A model generated the notes under the pieces. The model was not told where the DNA came from and did not search any database. It saw only the letters and a program-made list of their open reading frames with translations. Of a stretch of 64,000 bases of DNA, positions 52,032 through 59,526 are shown piece after piece. The position numbers were made by a program, and so were the translations under genes. The first letter of the stretch is position 1; every line of letters begins with the position of its first letter. Source of the DNA: Sphingomonadaceae bacterium 3R27C6 (GTDB taxonomy: Bacteria; Pseudomonadota; Alphaproteobacteria; Sphingomonadales; Sphingomonadaceae); contig SCNS01000022.1 of assembly GCA_005503215.1 (NCBI GenBank), positions 1 to 64,000 on the forward strand. The letters run 5' to 3'.

Positions 52032-53321
52032 ATGATGAAAAAGACGATATTCGCGGGGCTCGCACTGGTAGCATCGATCCAGCCGGTCGCGGGGCAAGAG
52101 CCGACGACCACCTATATCCACGCCGGACGCCTACTCGCCGACCCCGCGAGCGGCCGTGTCGAAACGAACAAGACGATTGTCGTCACCGCCGGAAAGGTCG
52201 CCGAAATCCGCGACGGCTTTGTCGGCGAGGGCAAGGTGGTCGACCTGCGCGACCAGTTCGTGATGCCGGGCTTTATCGACAGCCACGTCCACCTGACCTT
52301 TGAATCGAGCCCGACGAGTCGCCTCGACGCGGTGACCAAATCGACCGTCGATCAGGCGTTCGACGGCGTCGTCTTCGCCAAGCGTACCGTGCGCGCCGGG
52401 TTCACAACCGTGGTCGATCTCGGCTCGGACCCGCAGGCGATCAACGCGCTGCGCGATGCGACCGCGACGGGCAAGGTCGTCGGGCCGCGGATCATCGCCG
52501 CGGGCGGGGTCGCGGCGCACGGCGGGCACGGCGACGTCCATGGCTATCGCCAGGAAATCATCGACCTGTTCCGCGCGCCGACACTCTGCTCGGGCGCCGA
52601 CGACTGCGCACGCGCTGTCCGGCTTGCGGTGCAGCAGGGCGCCGACGTCATCAAGACCGCCTCGACCGGCGGCGTGATGTCGAACACCGCTGCGGGGCTT
52701 GGCCAGCAGATGAGCGACGCCGAACTCGTCGCGATCGTCGACACCGCGCACCGCCTCGGCCGCAAGGTCGCCGCGCACGCGCATGGCACCGACGGGGTCA
52801 ACGCCGCGCTGCGTGCCGGCGTCGATTCGGTCGAGCATGGCACCTATCTCGACGCCGAATCGATCCGGCTGTTCAAGGCGAAGGGCAGCTATCTCGTGCC
52901 CACCCTGCTCGCCGGCGACACCGTCGCGCGGCAGGCCGAAACCGCCGATTGGATGCCAGCAGCCGTTCGCGCCAAGGCGCGCACCGTCGGCCCGCTCATG
53001 GTCGACGCGCTTCGCCGCGCACATGAAGGTGGCGTCCGCATCGCGTTCGGCACCGATAGCGCCGTGTCGAAGCATGGCGAGAATGCCCGCGAGTTCGCGC
53101 TGATGGTGAAGGCGGGGCTGACCCCGCTCGAGACGATCAAGTCCGCAACCGTTTGGGCGGCAACGCATGCCGGGCTCGAGGCCGAAATCGGCACGCTTAC
53201 CGCAGGCAAGTCGGCCGATATCGTCGCGGTGAAGGGCGATCCGCTGACCGACGTGCGCAGCCTCGAAACGATGGGTTTCGTCATGGCGCGGGGCGTCGTC
53301 GTTCGGGCGGCAGGGGAATGA
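52032..53321 (+). CDS. Exported amidohydrolase, Xaa-Pro dipeptidase type (paralogue of 26.2 kb gene)
   Basis: A 429-residue exported hydrolase (signal MMKKTIFAGLALVASIQPVAG). Metal and catalytic motifs are intact: GFIDSHVHLTF (about 78), GADVIKTASTGGVMS (bridging Lys near 203), AAHAHGTDGV (about 242), EHGTYLDAES and FGTDSAVSKHGENAREF (about 338). These match the amidohydrolase at 26.2 kb almost motif for motif (GADLIKVTSTGGIMS there). It follows dgcA by 24 bases, with a GGGAG site. The last bases overlap a possible ATG of the next gene, so all seem to be one operon. Confidence 0.9.
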   Translation: MMKKTIFAGLALVASIQPVAGQEPTTTYIHAGRLLADPASGRVETNKTIVVTAGKVAEIRDGFVGEGKVVDLRDQFVMPGFIDSHVHLTFESSPTSRLDAVTKSTVDQAFDGVVFAKRTVRAGFTTVVDLGSDPQAINALRDATATGKVVGPRIIAAGGVAAHGGHGDVHGYRQEIIDLFRAPTLCSGADDCARAVRLAVQQGADVIKTASTGGVMSNTAAGLGQQMSDAELVAIVDTAHRLGRKVAAHAHGTDGVNAALRAGVDSVEHGTYLDAESIRLFKAKGSYLVPTLLAGDTVARQAETADWMPAAVRAKARTVGPLMVDALRRAHEGGVRIAFGTDSAVSKHGENAREFALMVKAGLTPLETIKSATVWAATHAGLEAEIGTLTAGKSADIVAVKGDPLTDVRSLETMGFVMARGVVVRAAGE

Positions 53322-53323
53322 CC

Positions 53324-55309
53324 ATGCGCTCGATGAAGCTGTTTGCGCTGCTGCCGCTCGCCATGATGCTCGGCACCGCGGCGACGAAACCGGCAACGCC
53401 GCTGGCGCCCGCTATCGCGCCGAAACCGGCGGCAGAAGCACAAAAGATGGCGCCGCCGGCCTCGACCCCGCTCGCGCCCTCGGCAACGCTCACCAAGCGG
53501 GATGTCGACAGCTGGCTCGACGGCTTCGTCCCCTTCGCGCTCAAGCGCGGCGATCTCGCTGGCGCGGTGATCGTCGTCGTCAAGGACGGGCAGGTGCTTA
53601 CGCAGCGCGGGTTCGGCTATGCCGACGCCGCGAAGCGCACCCCGGTCGATCCTGCGCGCACCTTGTTCCGCCCCGGATCGGTCTCGAAGCTCTTCACCTG
53701 GACCGCGGTGATGCAACAGGTCGAGGCGGGCAAGATCGACCTCGACGCCGACGTCAACACCTACCTCGACTTCAAGATCCCGCCGAAGGACGGCAAGCCC
53801 GTCACCATGCGCCAGCTGATGACGCACACAGCGGGGTTCGAGGAACATGGCAAGCTAACCATGTTCGAGGACAAGAAATTCCAGATCTCGCTCGGCGATC
53901 TTGTGAAAAGCGGGCTTCCCCACCGCATCTACACGCCGGGCACGACGCCTTCCTATTCCAACTATGGCACCGCGCTCGCGGGCTATATTGTCGAGCGCGT
54001 GACGAAGATGTCGTTCGACGATTATGTCGAACAGCGCATCTTCCAGCCGCTCGGCATGGCGCAATCGACCTTCCGCCAGCCGCTGCCCAAGGCGTTCGCG
54101 CCGTGGATGGCGACGGGCTATCGCCAGCTTTCGGCAGGGCCTTCGAAGTTCGAGATCGTCGGCCCGTCGCCCGCGGGCGGCCTCTCCTCGACCGGCGCCG
54201 ACATGGCGAAGTTCATGATCGCGCATCTGAACCAGGGCGCGGGGCTGATGAAGCCCGAAACCGCGCGGATGATGCACGACACGCCGCTGACGATCCTGCC
54301 GCCGCTCAACCGGATGGAACTCGGCTTTTTCGAAACCAACATCAACGGGCGGCAGGTGATCGCGCACCTCGGCGATACGCAGCTGTTCCACACCGCGCTC
54401 CACCTGTTCACGGACGAGAATATCGGCCTCTATATGTCGTTCAACGCGACGGGCGAGCAGGCGTCGGTCGGTCCGGTGCGCCGCGCTTTGTTCGAGGATT
54501 TCGCCGATCGCTATCTGCCGGGCAACGAAATGCCCGCGACGCGTGTCGATGCGAAGACGTCGGCCGAACATGCGCGGATGCTCGCCGGAAACTGGCTCAA
54601 CAGCCGCCGCGCGGAGACGAATTTCTACGCGATCGCCTCGCTGCTCGGACAGGTGAAAATCAGCGTCGGCCCCAAGGGCGAACTCATCGTCCCGGCGGCG
54701 CGCGACCTCAACGGCAAACCCGCGAAATGGGTCGAGACGTCGCCTTTCGTCTGGCACAATGCCGACGGCCACGGCCGGCTCGCCGCGCAGGTGGTCGATG
54801 GCAAGGTCGTGCGCTGGAGCATCGACGGCATCTCGCCCTTCATGGTGTTCGACCGCGCGCCGGCGTCGAAATCGGCGGGGTGGATCATGCCCGCGATGTA
54901 CATCAGCCTCGGTATCCTGCTGCTCACCCTGCTTCAGTGGCCCGCCTCGGCGTTGATCCGCCGCCACTACAAGGCACCGCTGACGCTCGAGCGCCGGTCG
55001 CTGCGCGTCTATCGCGGCGTCCGCGTCGGCGCGGGGCTGGTGCTCGCGCTGGTCGCCGCGTGGGTGATCAGCATGTCGAAACTGAAGGCGCTGCCCTCCT
55101 ATGACCCGTGGCTGTGGTTCCTCCAGATTGCCGGACTGATCGTGCTTGTCGGTGGCGTCCTGCTCGCCGCATGGAACCTCCGCATCGTTGCCCAAGAAAA
55201 GCGCGGCTGGTTCCGCACCCTCTGGGCGCTGCTGCTGCTCTTCGCGACGATCATGCCGCTCTACGTCGCATGGACCTTCGGCCTGATCGCGATGACGGTG
55301 AATTACTGA
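53324..55309 (+). CDS. Serine hydrolase with four C-terminal TM helices (paralogue of 42.4 kb gene)
   Basis: A 661-residue protein of the same architecture as the protein at 42.4 kb: signal region (MRSMKLFALLPLAMMLGTAATKP), beta-lactamase/DD-peptidase domain with SVSK (Ser119, Lys122), YSN (in PSYSNYGTALAG, near 211), and HLGD in the third motif region where the relative has HAGD; then a beta-rich part and four membrane helices from about residue 515. ATG 53324 has an AGGGG site seven bases upstream; an ATG two codons earlier overlaps the previous stop as ATGA. It closes the D-amino-acid cluster. A GC-rich hairpin follows the stop. Confidence 0.9.
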   Translation: MRSMKLFALLPLAMMLGTAATKPATPLAPAIAPKPAAEAQKMAPPASTPLAPSATLTKRDVDSWLDGFVPFALKRGDLAGAVIVVVKDGQVLTQRGFGYADAAKRTPVDPARTLFRPGSVSKLFTWTAVMQQVEAGKIDLDADVNTYLDFKIPPKDGKPVTMRQLMTHTAGFEEHGKLTMFEDKKFQISLGDLVKSGLPHRIYTPGTTPSYSNYGTALAGYIVERVTKMSFDDYVEQRIFQPLGMAQSTFRQPLPKAFAPWMATGYRQLSAGPSKFEIVGPSPAGGLSSTGADMAKFMIAHLNQGAGLMKPETARMMHDTPLTILPPLNRMELGFFETNINGRQVIAHLGDTQLFHTALHLFTDENIGLYMSFNATGEQASVGPVRRALFEDFADRYLPGNEMPATRVDAKTSAEHARMLAGNWLNSRRAETNFYAIASLLGQVKISVGPKGELIVPAARDLNGKPAKWVETSPFVWHNADGHGRLAAQVVDGKVVRWSIDGISPFMVFDRAPASKSAGWIMPAMYISLGILLLTLLQWPASALIRRHYKAPLTLERRSLRVYRGVRVGAGLVLALVAAWVISMSKLKALPSYDPWLWFLQIAGLIVLVGGVLLAAWNLRIVAQEKRGWFRTLWALLLLFATIMPLYVAWTFGLIAMTVNY

Positions 55310-55322
55310 CGCTCTCCCTGAA

Positions 55323-55351
55323 GACGGAGGGACCCGCCGGGCCCCTCCGTC
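55323..55351. terminator. GC-rich hairpin between convergent genes
   Basis: GACGGAGGG (55323-55331) and CCCTCCGTC (55343-55351) are perfect 9-bp complements, with CCCG/CGGG pairing possible in the loop. It lies 13 bases after the serine hydrolase stop and 33 bases before the convergent orphan gene's stop. No T-run follows, so it may end transcription weakly from both sides. Confidence 0.5.
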
Positions 55352-55384
55352 AGCGCCTCGCGCTGTGCCAAAGCATGGCCGCGA

Positions 55385-56068
55385 TCATCGAATCTCCGTC
55401 GAAAAGAGTCGTTTAAAATCGCCCAAGGGTATGCCTTCGGCCCGAAAACGAAATTTCCGGCGGATTTTCTGAAAATTGATCAGCCACGGCAATCGTTTGC
55501 CGATGCCTTTCGTCACGCGGTCCCTCGTCAAATGGATTGCGACGCTTTTAACCGCGTGCCCGGGACCGAATGCCGCGGAAAAATCGACAGGCAGCACGCG
55601 CCGGATCGAGCTCGGGTCTGCCGTATCGCCGAAGAACGCGATGATCGGATATTCGGCCGGGGCAATTTCGGCCGACTCCAGAACATTCTTTCGGCGGGCC
55701 AATCTGCGGGCGCTCTCGACGACATCGTTCCGAAAAGCCGGATCGAGCGCCAGCATCGACATTCCCGCAAGGTCGCCATGAATATTTCCGGTCTTCAGGA
55801 GAGCAAAGAGCGTCGCGCCATTCGGCAAATCGATCATCAGCGCTTCACCGCGGACATTCCAGACATGATTTTTTCCAGAGGGATTTAACCCGAGCCGGTA
55901 AAACGCGCGCACGTCGTACACCGACGTGCCGACCGCAGGTCCGGACGGCGTATCGACCTCGACCGTCATGCGAAAGCGGTAGCCGGAACCGGTGCCGATA
56001 AAGCGAAGCGAAAGGATGGGGAGCATGATGGCAAGAGCAATCAGGTCCAGGAAACTGCGCCAGCGCAT
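55385..56068 (-). CDS. Hypothetical membrane-anchored protein
   Basis: I do not recognise this family. It encodes 227 residues from an ATG at 56068 (MRWRSFLDLIALAIMLPILSLRF); a TTG three codons upstream is also possible, near an AGGAGAGG site. One N-terminal membrane helix is followed by a beta-rich region (FRMTVEVDTPSGPAVGTSVYDVRAFYRL), a helical middle (DPAFRNDVVESARRLARRKNVLESAEI) and a basic C-terminus (FQKIRRKFRFRAEG). No Cys pair, metal-binding or catalytic motif is visible. It stands alone between two transcription units and converges on the D-amino-acid cluster. The composition is ordinary for the window, so a real but uncharacterised gene is likely. Confidence 0.72.
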   Translation of the reverse strand: MRWRSFLDLIALAIMLPILSLRFIGTGSGYRFRMTVEVDTPSGPAVGTSVYDVRAFYRLGLNPSGKNHVWNVRGEALMIDLPNGATLFALLKTGNIHGDLAGMSMLALDPAFRNDVVESARRLARRKNVLESAEIAPAEYPIIAFFGDTADPSSIRRVLPVDFSAAFGPGHAVKSVAIHLTRDRVTKGIGKRLPWLINFQKIRRKFRFRAEGIPLGDFKRLFSTEIR

Positions 56069-56375
56069 CGCGATCAATCCTCTCCTGCTAAATGGTGATA
56101 TAATGGCCGCAACAAACTTGGGATGAACCGCCTCCTTGCGAATAAGTGCTCGGGTTGTGCGCGAAGAAGTTTAACGTCCACTTTCCAAACCAACGCGGAT
56201 ATTGGCCGAAAAAAAGGCTGTCCTACTTTATCGCGCCTTGTCAGCTAGCTGTTCGATCTTTGAAATCGTGACGATACGCAACTGCCGTAAAAAGCGACAA
56301 AGGAGACAGTTTCGATACACATATGCGTATCCTTTGTCGCTTTAAGCCGGTCCCGGCCAGCCATTCCATCTTCCG
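56069..56375. other. Gene-free region with a long nested inverted repeat
   Basis: This stretch lies upstream of the orphan gene and downstream of the receptor's terminator. It is more AT-rich than its neighbours. Besides the inverted repeat at 56291-56343, I see no gene or other clear element. It may hold the orphan gene's promoter, and conceivably a small RNA. Confidence 0.5.
56291..56343. repeat. 14-bp inverted repeat with a nested palindrome
   Basis: AAAGCGACAAAGGA (56291-56304) and TCCTTTGTCGCTTT (56330-56343) are perfect complements, 25 bases apart. The spacer contains GATACACATATGCGTATC (56314-56331), itself a near-perfect palindrome centred on CATATG; its last base overlaps the right arm. 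The whole could form one long hairpin or a cruciform. No T-run follows directly. Function is unknown. Confidence 0.6.
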
Positions 56376-56412
56376 AAAAAAAAGGGCGGCGGTATCGTCG
56401 ATACCGCCGCCC
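56376..56412 (-). terminator. Strong intrinsic terminator of the TonB receptor gene
   Basis: On the minus strand a 12-bp stem (GGGCGGCGGTAT with its complement ATACCGCCGCCC) with a 5-base loop is followed by eight T residues. It lies 24-60 bases after the receptor stop. This is the clearest Rho-independent terminator in the window. Confidence 0.92.
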
Positions 56413-56435
56413 CCGGGACTAACTGTTGAGAAGGG

Positions 56436-59144
56436 TCAGAAGCTGAGCTTCACGCCCCCCGAAATATAGCGGCCGATCACGTCGAAATTGGGACTGGTAT
56501 AGGTCGTGATCGGCGGATCGCGGTCGAACAGGTTGTTGACGTTGCCGAACAAGGTGAACGGCCCGGCTTTGAACTGGGCGCCGAGGTCGATGTAGGTGCG
56601 GCTGCCCACCTTGTTGTTCACGATCGGAACGGGGACATTGTTCACCACCGTCAGCGGGCGGTCGAGGCCGCCGTCGACGTAGCGGACGCGCAGGTTGGCG
56701 CCGAAGCTGTCGTTATCAAAGGCGATCGTGCCCGTTCCGCGCCATTTCGGGGTCGAGAAGGCGGTGTCGCCGCCAACAAAACCCGCTACGTCCGCGCCGT
56801 TGATCTTCAGGTTGAAGACATGGTTGGCCAGCGCGCGGAACGACAGGTTTCCGTCGCCCAGCGGCACGCGGTACGACGCCTCGATGTCGAGACCCTGCGT
56901 CGCGTAGTTGGCGAGGTTGCGGAAGCCGTTCGTGATCGACCCAATCGTGCCATTGGCTTCGCGGACGATCGTGCCCTTGCAGGTCGGATCGTTCGGTGCG
57001 GCGGCGAAACATTGCTTGAGAATGTCGTTCGCGGTGACTGAGGTGATCACATTGTCGATATCGATGTCGTAATAATCGACCGACAGGCGGAAGCCGGGCA
57101 CGAAGGAGGGGGAGTAGGATCCGCCCAATGTCAGCGTGTGGGCGATTTCGGGTGTCAGATTGGCGTTGCCCCCGCCGTATACGACGACATTGTTCTGCAC
57201 CGTGCCGTTCGGCCCCTGGAACGGGTCGAAGACACTTCCGATATTGGTCGAACGGCTGAGGAAATATTCGGTGATGTTCGGCGAACGGATGTCGCGCGAA
57301 TAGACGGCGCGGAACAGCAGGTCGTTGACGACGCGCAGCGTGCCGCCGGTCTTCCACGACCAGATCCCGCCGCTGGTGCTGTAATCCGAATAGCGCGCGG
57401 CGCCGTTGACTTCGAGCTTCAGCGTGTCGGTGATGTCGAGCAGCGGCACGTTCACTTCGGCGAAGGCTTCCTTGACGTTGAAGCTGCCGTTTGTCGCCGA
57501 CGAATTCAGCGTACCGAGCGCGTTGGCGAGCGACAGCGGATCGACAAAGTTGGTGACCTGCTTTTCCCAGCGGACGTCGGTGCCGACGGCGATGTCGACG
57601 GGGCCGGCCCAGGTCGAGAAGGGCTGACCCGACACGCTGGCGCCCGCCGCATCGAGCTTGATCGTGTAGATCAGATGCGATCCGCCGAACGCCCAAGCGG
57701 CCGCCGCATCGGAAATGCTGCCATTGCCGAACAGGTTGATCGGGACGCAATTGGGGTCGTTGTTGGTCGTCGAAGCGTCGGCGTTGATGCGGCACGTCGG
57801 CGTGCCGTTCACCAGCACCGCGTCGACGCCATTGGTGAAGCGCGATTTGATCCGCTGGTTGTTGAGCCGCTGATTGAGCCGGATTTCGCCGTGATTATAA
57901 TAGGCGTCATATTTCCAGCCGTCGCCGAAGCTGCCTTCGAGCCCGATCGCACCCTCGAGATTGCGGCGGCTGTATTTGAATGTCATCACGCCCGAGGCGC
58001 CGACATCGTCGAGGACGCGCCCGAGGAGGAAAGGACCCGCGACGCCTGCGGCGGCAAGCTGGTTGCGGTTCGCCTGCGTCAGAAAGGCATTGTCCGGCAT
58101 GATGACCACGGCGGGCGTTTCGGGGAAGAAGCTATAGTCCGCAGCCATGCGGTGATAGCTGAAGTTAGCCCAGACCTTGAGCGAGTCGGTGAGGTCGTAG
58201 CTGGCGCGGGCGAAGAGGTTGACGCGTTCATAGGGGGTGCTGACCGCGACATAATCGAAGATATTCTGGCCGCCGCCGCCGATCGTCGTGACGCCCTGCG
58301 TCACGCTGCCGAGCGGGAAGGCGCCGATGTTGCCGTCGGGATTGAACACCAGATTGCGGGGCGCGCCGGTGAGACCAAGGATCGAGCCGCCGTTGTACAG
58401 CTGCGTCGAATTGGGATCGCGCACCAGTTCGAGCTTGCCGTCGGCGCGCTGGAACAGGCCCGACTCGAGGTTGGGGCGGTCGTCGCGGCTGAGCGCGCCA
58501 CGTTCGTTCATATATTCGCCCGCGACCATGAAATGGCCGCGCCCGCCCGCGAAGTCGGTGCCCCACGCGATGTCGGCGCCGTAGCGCGCCATATCGCCGC
58601 GCGACGAGATGCCGCTCTGGACGCCCATGCGCCAGCCGGTGAAATCATCGTCGAGGATGATGTTAACGACGCCCGCGACCGCGCCCGAACCCCAGGCCGC
58701 CGACGCGCCGCCGGTGACGACGTCGATCCGCTTGACCAGGCTTTGCGGCACGATGTTGAGGTCGTTGGCGCCGGCAAAGCGGTGCCCGTTGAGCAGGGTG
58801 AGGGTGCGAACCGATCCCAGGCCGCGCATGTCGGCGGTCGAGACGCCGCTGCTCGTGTTGCCGGGCGTCGTCGATGGCGTCGAAGTTGCACGGAACTGGG
58901 GAGTGTCGTTCAGCACCTGCGCGATGCTCGGGCGGTTGCCCAGCGCCAGCTCGGCCTCGCCGATCACCGTCGTCGGGGTCGGCGCATCGAAACCTTCGCG
59001 CTGAATGCGCGAGCCGCTGACCACGATTTCCTCGTTTGAAGCCACGTCGGTCGCGGCGTCGGCGGACTGCGCATAGGCCGGGTTCAGGCTGACCAGCATC
59101 GACAGAGCGGTGCCCGCATACAAGCCGGATTGAACGAACTTCAT
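56436..59144 (-). CDS. TonB-dependent receptor
   Basis: An outer-membrane receptor of 902 residues. Signal peptide (MKFVQSGLYAGTALSMLVSLNPAYAQ), TonB box EEIVVSGSRIQREGF, plug with RPSIAQVLNDTPQFRATSTPS, ADMRGLGSVRTLTLLNGHRF and VDVVTGGASAAWGSGAVAGVVNIIL-type segment (VKRIDVVTGGASAAWGSG), and a barrel ending YISGGVKLSF. The plug is of the sphingomonad nutrient-receptor type; the substrate cannot be told. An AAGGGGAT site is four bases from the ATG. It forms a monocistronic unit: a strong terminator follows it and a long AT-rich leader precedes it. Confidence 0.93.
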   Translation of the reverse strand: MKFVQSGLYAGTALSMLVSLNPAYAQSADAATDVASNEEIVVSGSRIQREGFDAPTPTTVIGEAELALGNRPSIAQVLNDTPQFRATSTPSTTPGNTSSGVSTADMRGLGSVRTLTLLNGHRFAGANDLNIVPQSLVKRIDVVTGGASAAWGSGAVAGVVNIILDDDFTGWRMGVQSGISSRGDMARYGADIAWGTDFAGGRGHFMVAGEYMNERGALSRDDRPNLESGLFQRADGKLELVRDPNSTQLYNGGSILGLTGAPRNLVFNPDGNIGAFPLGSVTQGVTTIGGGGQNIFDYVAVSTPYERVNLFARASYDLTDSLKVWANFSYHRMAADYSFFPETPAVVIMPDNAFLTQANRNQLAAAGVAGPFLLGRVLDDVGASGVMTFKYSRRNLEGAIGLEGSFGDGWKYDAYYNHGEIRLNQRLNNQRIKSRFTNGVDAVLVNGTPTCRINADASTTNNDPNCVPINLFGNGSISDAAAAWAFGGSHLIYTIKLDAAGASVSGQPFSTWAGPVDIAVGTDVRWEKQVTNFVDPLSLANALGTLNSSATNGSFNVKEAFAEVNVPLLDITDTLKLEVNGAARYSDYSTSGGIWSWKTGGTLRVVNDLLFRAVYSRDIRSPNITEYFLSRSTNIGSVFDPFQGPNGTVQNNVVVYGGGNANLTPEIAHTLTLGGSYSPSFVPGFRLSVDYYDIDIDNVITSVTANDILKQCFAAAPNDPTCKGTIVREANGTIGSITNGFRNLANYATQGLDIEASYRVPLGDGNLSFRALANHVFNLKINGADVAGFVGGDTAFSTPKWRGTGTIAFDNDSFGANLRVRYVDGGLDRPLTVVNNVPVPIVNNKVGSRTYIDLGAQFKAGPFTLFGNVNNLFDRDPPITTYTSPNFDVIGRYISGGVKLSF

Positions 59145-59526
59145 AATTATCCCCTTCGCCTGTGGACGGCAATTTAGCTGTCCGGTGCTCGCTTATGTTT
59201 TTTACCGCGAGGCTCCTGCGAGCCTCGGGTTTGCGATTTTCTATAAAGTAGGAAATTTTGGAAAAATCAACCCCGATCAAGACATAATTTTCAATTATAG
59301 AAAACATGTCGTGGGAAAATCGAACGACGTTGGCCGATAATCCCATGAATCAGAGTGTTTTTACGCCAAAAACCATGTTTCAAAAATCCGGATTCTTCAA
59401 CCGGCATCTTTTCGGATCTGGATGGTCCGATTTCGCTGGCTGCCCCATTCGGGCGAGCGGCGGAGGCCGAGCCGCTGCCCGGCGCGCGGCGATCAGCGGC
59501 CGTTCCGGTCTAAACGAGGCGGGGCG
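59145..59526. promoter_or_regulatory. AT-rich leader and promoter region of the TonB receptor
   Basis: These 382 bases separate the receptor from the efflux operon. A leader hairpin CGAGGCTC/GAGCCTCG with a CTGC loop lies at 59208-59227, about 64 bases before the receptor start, and may act on the leader mRNA. The AT-rich part (about 59230-59310) holds the likely promoter with GGAAAT-type elements. I see no gene here. Confidence 0.4.

Noticed and set aside
41532..55309. A microcystin-degradation (mlr) cluster, because beta-lactamase-like hydrolases occur in sphingomonads
   Set aside because: There is no MlrA-type CAAX protease, MlrC-type metallopeptidase or MlrD-type transporter; dgcN/dgcA point elsewhere.
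56291..56412. A CRISPR-like or insertion-sequence remnant made of the 14-bp repeat and the terminator hairpin
   Set aside because: There is only one repeat pair, no spacer array, no transposase and no target-site duplication; the second hairpin is a normal intrinsic terminator.
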